Shown: positions 1 to 9,800 of the stretch, piece by piece
Layout: every line of letters starts with the position of its first letter
Position numbering within the stretch: the stretch's first letter is position 1
Program-made: the position numbers and the translations under genes
Origin: Saccoglossus kowalevskii
Lineage: Eukaryota > Hemichordata > Enteropneusta > Harrimaniidae
Length of the DNA: 15,401 bases
Reading direction: 5' to 3'
NCBI RefSeq assembly: GCF_000003605.2
Contig: NW_003156296.1
Span: 1 to 15,401, forward strand
The notes under the pieces: model-generated
Told to the model about the DNA's origin: nothing
Database searches by the model: none
Seen by the model: the letters and a program-made list of their open reading frames with translations, nothing else

Positions 1-237
1 ATAAATGACTATGATGATGTCATCCCTGTACATGTTTATCTCTTCAGCATAAATGACTATGATATCATACTTGTACATGTTTATCACTACAGCATAAATG
101 ACTATAATGATGTCACCCCTGTACATGTTTATCTCCACAACATAAATGAATATGATGATGCCATACCTGTACATTTTTATCACTACAGCATAAATGACTA
201 CGACGATGTCATCCCTGTACACGTTTATCTCTACACA
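1..237. repeat. 48-bp minisatellite, five units, cut by the window edge
   Basis: Five head-to-tail units begin at 1, 49, 94, 142 and 190, each starting ATAAATGA. Unit lengths are 48, 45, 48, 48 and about 48 bp. The unit contains GTACATGTTTATC and usually GATGTCATCCCT. Every length is a multiple of three, and the one indel removes exactly 3 bp (unit 2). As a result both strands are free of stops in one frame. The plus frame runs from base 1 to a TGA near 374-376 with no in-frame ATG. The minus frame runs from an ATG at 258 off the left edge (at least 86 codons). Whether either is translated cannot be told from this window. The array probably continues to the left. Confidence 0.9.
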
Positions 238-256
238 AATAGAGTTGGCTCCGGCC

Positions 257-298
257 ATTCTATTAGAACGCGCTGTTCCACTACAGCGCGTTCTATTA
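257..298. repeat. Hairpin with 15-bp arms, related to the right-hand satellite
   Basis: Arm 261-275 (TATTAGAACGCGCTG) and arm 284-298 (CAGCGCGTTCTATTA) are reverse complements with one mismatch, separated by an 8-nt loop. Read on the minus strand, the block runs TAATAGAACGCGCTG, then TAGTGGAACAG, then CGCGTTCTAATAGAATG. This parallels the satellite monomer at 11786-15394, which reads TAATGAAGCGTGCTG, TGGTAGAACA, GAGCGCAGCGCTCT, CTAATAGAATG. The two blocks therefore look homologous but in opposite orientation. It could be a transposon-end motif or a lone MITE-like remnant. Confidence 0.7.
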
Positions 299-1342
299 CA
301 GAGCGATGCGCCCTCTACTGTGACTTCGATCTAACCCCGAGCGACTTACTCAACCGACGCTCGCCAGGATTTTGACGCTCGGTACGGTATGGTCCGGTTT
401 ACTTCTATATGAATGATCTCAAGCCGGTGCTGATTATCACTTTAAATTGGGAAACTTTTAAGGGCTTCATTTTAGTATTGTTTCAATGCCCTAACATACC
501 GACCTCAATAGTAGAGCAACTAGGGTAAAGCTAGCGAACGCTATTTTAAAATCGACACAATTACAGACAATTTTGAAAATGTTTGTAGTAAAATGTTCCT
601 TAGCACAATAAACATTGAAAACAATATAATAATTTATCACAGTATAAATTTGGGCCTAAATTGTTCGTTTTCGATAATTTTTGCAGAAAAATGTGAATAA
701 ATGAATGAACCATGCGAAATATATAATTATCCGACACAAATACCCTATACGGTGGTGATTTCAGGGCCAGAAAAAACAAAAAACACTTTAGCACCAATGT
801 CATAGGACCACCCTATTTCGACAAACGAGTGTTGGTCGTCGTATTCGTTACGGAAAACTGTTCACAAGTGAGCGTAACCACAGACCCGATACAAATATGC
901 TACATTTTGAGGTCAGAAAGTAAGTTTTCTGTACAAAGATTATGGAAATATATATAGTTATGGAAATATACGTAATTAACATGCGCCTTTAACTTTTTAA
1001 AATGAGCAATGCATTTTTACTATTAATAGTGTATTTCAATTTATTCAACATATCTGTATAGATAACATTTTGTACATTTCAATAACGGTGTCAACACTTA
1101 TTTTCTGAACTGATTTTCTTCTGATTTACGAACAACAACGTGCATCATAGTGATTCACGTTGAGTGAAAATCTGTATATATTGTGTCTCGAAAAGGACAC
1201 ACAGTGATCTAATTTCTATACATGAGTTAGAGTATTGTCTGTGTCAGTCCTGTCCTGTACGAGTTTAAAGGTGCGCCGTGATAATATGGATTGAGTATTT
1301 GAAACCATTATTTTCATAAATTTCAAACTATGGCACGTTATT
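299..1342. other. Region without a recognisable gene
   Basis: AT-rich sequence with no open frame that resembles a known protein on either strand. A short minus-strand frame at 600-803 is low-complexity and hydrophobic and has no supporting signals. A short direct repeat (TTATGGAAATATA) occurs twice between about 939 and 971. The plus frame left open by the minisatellite ends near 376. No tRNA or rRNA signature was seen. Confidence 0.5.
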
Positions 1343-1926
1343 CTAACCTATTCTATACCTACCCCAACATGCGGAATTAGCATGGGATCACCAGCTTCGC
1401 CTGAGATTGCTTACATAATAACATTCCACCCACTGGAAAATCGAATTTTACTACTCAGTGCTCAAAATATCAAAACTTTGTACCGCTTTCGAAATGACAT
1501 CTTCATGTTAGTACTAGAATTAAACACATTTGTTAAGGAAGCCAACATGCTTCATAACAAATACCGGCTCACATTTGAATATTCCCTAACGCAAGACAAC
1601 GGAAACGTTTCAATATTTCAATAAACGTAATTTTTGTCATCCCACATCAGTATTCAAATGAATTTATCAAAGGTGAAACCATTCGGTATGCTCGAACATG
1701 TAATAATCTAAACGATTTGTTACAGAAACGTGATCTATTTATTGAAAAAATGCGTGAAAGAAATTACACAGATAGTGATTTCTGTTGTAGAATAATGAGA
1801 CTGATACAATGTTATGCTGTGTCAACTTTTGCTTTCTCGAACTCAGATTCGTATATTGCTTCCGTGGATACTTCTGTCATGATTACACCTGAAATAATTA
1901 ACACGGAATATAACTTAGTTAGCTAA
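1343..1926 (+). pseudogene. Reverse-transcriptase relic (Penelope-like or related retroelement)
   Basis: The frame through 1382-1624 carries GISMGSPASPEIA, matching the reverse-transcriptase palm motif usually seen as GIPMGSPxSP. It is followed by YRFRNDIFMLV, the position of the catalytic Y-R-x-D-D-I-F box, and by a LNTFVKEANxLH segment like the region after the active site. The first Asp of the usual DD pair is Asn here. The frame stops at 1622-1624. A later segment, from about 1681 in a different frame, reads IRYARTCNNLNDLLQKRD and then ERNYT, which resembles the downstream IRxxRxC...L..RGY block of the same proteins. The intervening FLD-type region is missing. Only part of the palm and post-palm is present, frameshifted and with an altered catalytic residue, so this is a dead 5'-truncated copy. 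Penelope-like is my best guess; a LINE-type origin is possible. Confidence 0.7.
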
Positions 1927-2638
1927 TGTAACACTGCCCTCAGTCGGCAAGATGTTCGTCAATCCACCACCTCATCGATACTTATGTAAACAATGTTAAT
2001 CGTCGATTTTCCCTCGTATTCATAGGCTACACAATAAAAAAGTAAACGCAATATTCCCAAATCTTAACTCTAAGTTTTTATTATCTAAATGCGGTCATGT
2101 AAAATACTTACTCATATGTTTGATTCCTGATCTCATACGACGAGACTGTTTACCTAAACAAAAATCAGATAGTTATGGTATTGCATGGACACGTTAAGGA
2201 TTGATATTGGTTGATAAATACTTATAACTACCGTGCTCTGAATGAGTATGGAATTACATGATGTGTATTAGGTCACATAAAGTAGTAACTATTTGAATGT
2301 GACATTATATTAAAAAATTCTGTATCAAATAAATAGTCAAAACGACATTTAGTTTATACATTTATTATATGCAACAATGCAAAATGTGCAGTTAAGTTAT
2401 ATGCATGTACCTGGTAGATACAACACTCTATTAACAATTTTAACTGGAATTTATTTAATATTATGCAGATAAATGATTACAGTTAAAACACGTATAAAGA
2501 ACATAAGGGTAACATAAATTATAACAATGTATCTGGCATATTAAAACATAACTCTGTATCAACCTTATTATTCTATAAAATTATATGAAATAGTCGAAAT
2601 ATTAGTACAGAAATACTAAATTGATTGCAACTTAGATT
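1927..2638. other. 3' flank of the minus-strand gene, no gene seen
   Basis: AT-rich, with no convincing open frame or splice-bounded exon on either strand. It lies between the reverse-transcriptase relic and the stop codon of the large minus-strand gene, so its right part should hold that gene's 3' untranslated region. Confidence 0.5.
2450..2455 (-). promoter_or_regulatory. Candidate poly(A) signal AATAAA
   Basis: TTTATT on the plus strand reads AATAAA on the minus strand, about 185 nt after the proposed stop at 2639-2641. Another copy lies at 2361-2366. In such AT-rich DNA the hexamer is common, so this is only a positional candidate. Confidence 0.25.
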
Positions 2639-3879
2639 CTAATCGTACATACTGTTACTGATTTCTGTCGATGAGCAATGTTGGTCGGCCTCAGTGTATG
2701 TAAATCCATGTTTTTCCATTGCAAGTTTAATCATTATTTCTTTTGATAATACTTGAAACATATATGCGGTTACCATCGATGGTGGGCTGTAAAAAACAAT
2801 CACAATTACTAACCAATCTTACTTAAATGATAATGAAACTCAATATATAAATATGTTAACATACTGACCCATTTCTGAAAGTTTCTGTTAGTATATCATC
2901 ACTCTTGCCAGAGGGTGTTCTTATCGTAGAGAATCTGTCGTACAATCTGTATAATTCAATAATTGGCATTCAATAACTTGTCCATGCTTAATGCTGAAGT
3001 TGTACTGTGAAAGTATTGCCTATTTTTTAACAGGTGTCCTCTATTGACTATCGTTTGAAATAGAAGTTTTGAGGTATATCTTAAAGTTCGTGGACACTTG
3101 GATAATGTTCGTTCTTCATTTATGTTGACATGGTATTGGCGTTCATGTTGTCAATATTTCGAAATTAAACAACAAAAGCTATATTTCGTATGAAACCACT
3201 AAAGTACAAATTGTTCCCACTCTTCTGTTAGTGGGAGTGTTTCAAAGTTAAATTGCTTCGAGATTTTGGAAAATTTGATTGCACGCCCACGAGAAGTAAA
3301 CCTAATCGCAGGTTCTATTGTATAGAGGAAACATAAGAGTTGTGAAATTATTGGATGAGAACGAAAAATACAAATTTTCAAACAAATTTACAAAAGTGAG
3401 TATAAAAATTAAAGAATAACTCATGACAAAATAACTCGTTAACATACCTGGGACCGGTTTTAACTATTACACATTTATTATTTAAATACTCAATAAGGGA
3501 ATCCACAGCCTGTAACAAATTAAAGCCAGGTCTTGTTAAGTCTCTATTCTATATTAAACAGACTCAAGTTAGCAACACTGATTAGCTTATAGTCAGCTTA
3601 CCTCGAGGGTGAAAAGATCGAGTCCAAAGCAATACTTCAGGCGGGTTTTCTCTCTGTCACCTTCGAGAAATTCTACATGTCTTTTTGCCTCAGGCAAATC
3701 TCTGTCAAAACATCAAAGAAAGACCGTCAAATTTGAGAAAAAAACTATTCTGAAGTATGCGAAAGAAAAATGTGTGTGTACTTAAAACTGCTAACATAAA
3801 AGTATTAAAATATAATTTACCTTTTCTGTTCACAATGTGACATTATTATATGTTCCATATACCAATGATAAGAAGGTAA
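2639..3879 (-). CDS. Exons 18-22: conserved-looking C-terminal domain of unknown function
   Basis: Exon 18 (3879-3821) LPSYHWYMEHIIMSHCEQK, exon 19 (3701-3602) DLPEAKRHVEFLEGDREK and then FGLDLFTLE, exon 20 (3509-3448) AVDSLIEYLNNKCVIVKTGP, exon 21 (2946-2869) LYDRFSTIRTPSGKSDDI and then TETFRN, exon 22 (2786-2639) PPSMVTAYMFQVLSKEIM, KLAMEKHGFTYTEAD, ending SNSMYD and TAG. Phases agree at every join. The composition is balanced, with alternating hydrophobic and charged residues, unlike random AT-rich translation, so I take it as a real folded domain. I do not recognise it. Exon 20 can also splice in phase to an AG at 3302 giving a different end (separate entry). Confidence 0.65.
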
Positions 3880-6800
3880 CTATCAAGAAATAACATGCAA
3901 GAAAACATTTATAAGACAGGGATATTCACTCTCGCTAAGTTTGAATATTCCGATATTGCATGACTGAATTTATTGAATTGACTGTTAGCTAATTCGCAGG
4001 TTTTGTGTAACCTACCTCTCTAATGATATCTGTTTTCTGGAATACAAACTTTGGTTCACTACTTTCTATGGCATTACTATTATCCTCAGTTACATCATTG
4101 GCATCGACACATGTACTGACATCATCAGGATTCTATTCATTAGTTTATAAACGAATTATTGTGATTACAAATCATATACATATTACATTGACATGCCTTG
4201 AACATATAATTCCCGGTAGTACATATATTTAGGTTGTATATTTGTACATACTAGTATGTAACAATAAATGCAATTAATTTTCATGAAATTAATTAATCTA
4301 TACGTACTTCATCATTTCGCCTATGCATTTGTGACAGACCTGAGGTTTCTGGAAAAAAAAATCTAATATGTAAATGTGTGTTGGTGTTCGCATGTGTTTC
4401 AAAGAACCAAGGTGCCCCAGAGGCCTGATCAAGGTCACGAAGTCAAGTTGAGGTCATGGGGTAAAGTTTACAAAGGAGCCGCCAATGGAACAATGGGGAC
4501 TGTACTGGCGCCAATTTGAGGCCAAATACCATACATTCTTATTGCCTTTCAATTCGTTATTGCATTATTTGGTAAGCTCAAAAACTGAATAAATTGCGCA
4601 ACACAATTTATCTTGGGTGGCACATTAGATTTGTACTTACTTACCTAATGTTGGTTTTTGATGATCCTGTTCGCTGTCCCCGATAATAATAGCAATGTCA
4701 CTGAAATAATATAGAATTTCAAACATAGATGAGATCAACTAACGTATATACCATATCTAAAATATCCTTGGCACGCTGTGTTGAAAAATTACAGAACAGT
4801 TATCTCGTATTTTATTGTTAGTTTAGAGCTTTGTACCTTTCCGCAGTTTTTTTCTTCTTTACAGTCTCTGTTATCCACTTATCAGAAAAGCGTTTCTGTA
4901 ATAAAACAATACGTCGATGTATACTAGTACAGTGTAAAATATTTCTACATTCAACCATAACAACGATAAATATGAAGCTCATATTCGTAATTCAGATTGA
5001 TTTACACATTTTTTACAGCATTCACTGCGTATATTACCTTTGATGGATTAACTCGTAGATTGTATTTCATTGTATCCTTGTTAATTTCTGCATAATACAA
5101 TACAGCATGAAGTCTTGTTAATTTACAAAGAACAGGAATTTTAAAGAAAGTTTAAAAATGAATGATTATTGTACACACTGACCTTGTAAAGGTTTAACCG
5201 CCATGTAATGAAGGTTTGGCAGATACCCTAGGTATATCATCTCGTTAAGTGGTACGTCATCTGGCGGACTTATGATCCTGGTATACGTTGGGGTTACAAG
5301 CTTAATTTCCGATTGTAACATAATTGAAGCAACAACAAGTATAATCTGGTCACCCCAAACGCTCGGTCCTTTCATGTAGTCGATGTAATTCTCAAAAGTT
5401 GTTTTCATATTACGTAGTTCAACACATAGTAAGCCCTTTAGAAAATCAGAGAAAAATAAATTATGCAATAATTGTTTAGTATTAATAATGCGCAATGACT
5501 GTCTTTATTTGTATTTATACAATTTTCTGATTCTGTCAAAACCCTAAATATTATGTTACATATTATGTATAATTTACATAGTTGAACGACACATGGAATA
5601 ACAAATAATAATAAAAAAGACACAAACAAATCCCACGGTACAACATGATACTAAACTGCATTTATCATATTATTTTTTAATCGGGAATGACTTATGTTAA
5701 TTATTAAAATTTAAGGATAAAAACTCTCAATATACTCTCAATAATACTAACTGCATTGTTTTTGGATATTAATAACTATATTGTCATTCAAATATTGAGC
5801 ATGAAGAAACTACTATTTGCCGTAATGTTAATACATGTTTGTGACTCGTCTCACAGAAATCTATGAGAATGTAACTGAACAAAAATGCTATATGCTATTT
5901 CTTACCTGAAGCTCAGTTTTTGATTCCGACATGAAGTTTAAAATGAGTTCGCGTAACTCGTAGTGAGATAGTTCTGTCCGTGGGATGTCCTTAACTCTAC
6001 AAATATGTTCACACAGTGCGTGGAATAAGCAATTCCCATCCATTGGTGTTGGCGGTAGGCATTCTTCCAGCCCTTCTCTGAGTAGGGCATCCCTCAGACG
6101 AGTGATATTCTCTGTCTCTTTCTCAGCAGTTTCACGTGACTCACGCAGAACCCTCATAATATCAATCACTTGATTATTGTAACCTAAATAATGAGATTAA
6201 TACTTATTAATATAATGGGCTCTCGAGTCGGTGAACACCAATATGTTTTATATCAACGATGTATCTCAAGAATACATTCCGTATTTCCATATCATGGTCA
6301 ATTACCTTGTGTTTGGTCCATTGCTATAGAACCAAGTATCTCCTTTGCAACTTCAAGGTCTATAACTGAATGCTCTGGTATATTATCTGTATTGGATGAT
6401 TGAAATACAAATTATGAGGAACATGTGATAAACAAACAAACATATAATTCAAACATGTAGATGAAGTCAGTTATAAAAGAAAACATAAAAATGTAACATG
6501 TACATGAAATGATTTAAGTGAAAAGTATGAAATTTATGTACTGAACTAACAATTACAGTTAAAAAAATCAAATATAACCCAAATCAGATATGCAATTATC
6601 ATACCTGTGACATCGCCCTGCTCCGATAAACTGTCTACGTGTTCGGTAACATTGGAAATGTGGTCAATAGCGGAATGGTTTGAAGTCGAATGACCTGTGT
6701 GGGAAAGAAAACACGAGTATGTAATACATACTTTCATTAACATGTGAAACATAAATAATCACTATAGATACATGAGTAAACACATTTGTAGTGAAACAAT

Positions 6801-9800
6801 AAACTTACTGATAACTGCACGTCCCAAGCTATCGAAGGTTACTTGGGCCTTGAATACGTCTGTCATTTTGGCCATGGTATCGGCGTTCACTTTCATGTTA
6901 TGTGAGTGAATAACATTCATTAATATAAATATATGTGTTGTAGCTCCCATAGTATTTAGGAAATGAATGTCCCTCTTTCTTGAGTTGTGTATTTGTTCTG
7001 CTACCTGACTATTTACAATGCCGTGCAACTCCGGAATATTTGAAATACGTCGCAATACTTCCTCTTCCTTGGATGTATTTTGCTGGTGAAATACATCATA
7101 TAAACACAGATGAACATCATCTCCTAGTACATGATTTCCTTGACTGGACTGCTGCCGACCATATAGCCAAGGTAAGTGTACCTCCAATTTTCCTTCTGTT
7201 GCTAGCATAATATTTTCTGATGTGCTTTCTGCAACTCTGCCGTCATAGGGATGAAACATCTGCGGATATCTAATATTTCCATGTCTTGCTACCATATGTG
7301 GCATATCAACGATAACAACAGATGGTTGAACCTTGAAAGATCTAATAAGGTCAACGTGATCTCGCGGACTCTCAGCCCGAATAAGAAACTTAACTGCATA
7401 TACGATACGATGAGGGCAGCTTGCTGAAAGCCATCCACCTTAATAAATACAAACATATATGAATATTTTTCCGCACAAAATTTGGTCAATGATAAATTTT
7501 CCATTAACAATAGTTACATTATGCATTCTATTATTCCCTAATTTTGTTTTCGTGGGTCTATATTTAAATTTGAGTATTGCTCGATAGTATATTTAGTAAA
7601 TTGTGCATAGATTTCAAAGTGTACGTACCAGAAGCACCCCATATCTTTTGGAATACTTTGTTCATTATATTATCATTTTTAATCAGTGCCTGTCGAATAC
7701 GCAATACCATATCATATTTTGATCCGGTTGCTGCAATATTGCAAGTTGAACATATTTCTTTCACCTTTGCAACCTTTCGAAACAAATATTAATATGAAAG
7801 CTTAGCATATGTTTCAATTCATATACTAGTATATTAAATGTCAGTTCAGGTCTATCAGTACAAATCAAATATCATTAGTTTACACACCGTACATACAAAA
7901 TAATAACAAATATGAATTGGAATTAGTCTGGTCTACTTTCTCTACTTTGTGGTTAAATAATAGTAAACATCATTTACCGTGATGCTTGAAGAATTCAGGA
8001 GTTCTATTAAACGCTCCTCGGACATATCACGACAGTCTGTTTCAAGTCTTTCAGTTTCTCTTATCACTTTTCTGTGCTCTGTATTCCATACTGTTTCCCC
8101 ACGGGTAGCTCGTCCAATGTATGGTGCCCATGCTGAATAGGATGGTGTCATTTGGATGATTTTTTTCGCCATCTGTAACAATATAACCATAATATACATT
8201 TACATAATCTTTATGTTTGTGCTAGGAACGAACCAAAATAAAGATATCATAAGAACTGCCAGCAAAACAGTGGGAAAACAAAAAGACACATTAATTAGTA
8301 TACAAAACAATGTCACATTACAACATTAAAAATACAAACAATCATTTGGGTAATTATATTATAATAAAATATGTATCTTACATCTAATGAGCGGTTTCAC
8401 TAACTTCTCCATTTCGATCTTTTTCCAGAATGTTTCAACATCAACTTTATCAGAATCTTCACAAACATCCGGTAATTTGAGACTAGACACTTAGAAAAAA
8501 ATAATGTAGGGTTTATTGTTTATTAAAATCATTTGAATGAAAACTCAACATTGCAGTATTTCATCTCTAACTAAACATATGTTTAGACCTCATATTAGCA
8601 ATTAACTTAACATTGCATATTTTAAATATATTCACTACACTACATGCTTACCATCCATCCTGAAGCATGCCTTTCTTTGCAAATCAGTAATGATGACGGG
8701 CGGGTTACTGCCACAAATTACACAATTGAAAGTATAATCATGGTCCGTCAAGGCCTCAAAATGTTCATACGCTTTGATGACAACATTATGGGGTATCCGT
8801 ATATTGTTTGTGTCTTCCCAAGCTGACATCACACTACCAATAGCAGTATGATTCTGTGTATGAATATATGTGTTCATGTTATACAAATGGGCCAGAGGTA
8901 TTCGTATTAATCATAATTATATTGACTTATTTTCTCAAACACGTTCTCAGCATACGTTATCATTTTTTTCACACAGAAAATGATTTAGCAAAACTTACTG
9001 CGAGAGATTTTCTTAGAAAAACTAATAATCGCACAGAAAATATCCATTTGTCATCATAATTGTGTAATTGATCACAATGTTCCTGATATCTGTACACCAG
9101 GTCACAAAGACTGCACTTTCGACAATAAGTTTCCACGCCTAAAAAATACAAAATGTAATAGTTGTATAACGATCGTCTTATTGGGGTAATGGTTGCCGTT
9201 GGCCAAAAAATGTGCAAACAATTAAAAAATAACACAACAATATTAGTCATTACGTATTTTGCATAATTTCATAGGATTGAAAAGTATGTGAATATATATA
9301 GTTTTTATATGACAGTATAAATAATAGAGGAAACAGTTACATACCTTTTATTAGTCCATTCATTGCAACTATATTTGCATTCGATGATATAAGCAAGGGT
9401 GAATCCAAAAGCTGTTGCGATTGACATACTTTGCACCTCTTTTCCACAGGCATGAGACGAGTATGGTTAAAATTCTCTGACATAGACAAAGAAATATCAG
9501 GTGGAATTTTTTTATGCCTCAACCAGTATTCAACCATTCTCTCCGAAATGTCAATAACCGGTGGATATGAATGTAATTGTTTTATAGCGCCAGGAATAAT
9601 CAGCGTGTTGCCATCATCAATGTCATCAGTTTCATATTGGTCTTCTGAGGCGCCGTGGTGTATTTTACCCGGGAATACTTGGTAGCAATACCAACGAGCA
9701 AGAGCTTTGTGACCGCAACCCCTCTTCTTGCAGCATCGACAATGCCATGTGTTTTTATCAGTATCATACGAAACAATAACTCGCCCAAGTATACTGTAAT

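Noticed and set aside
600-803. 67-codon minus-strand open frame
   Set aside because: Hydrophobic low-complexity translation of AT-rich DNA, with no family motif and no splice or neighbour support.
4023-4232. 69-codon plus-strand open frame
   Set aside because: Mostly the antisense of exon 17; no independent support.
4831-5043. 70-codon plus-strand open frame
   Set aside because: Lies opposite in-phase exons 13-14 of the minus-strand gene and is rich in Phe, Ile and His without any motif.
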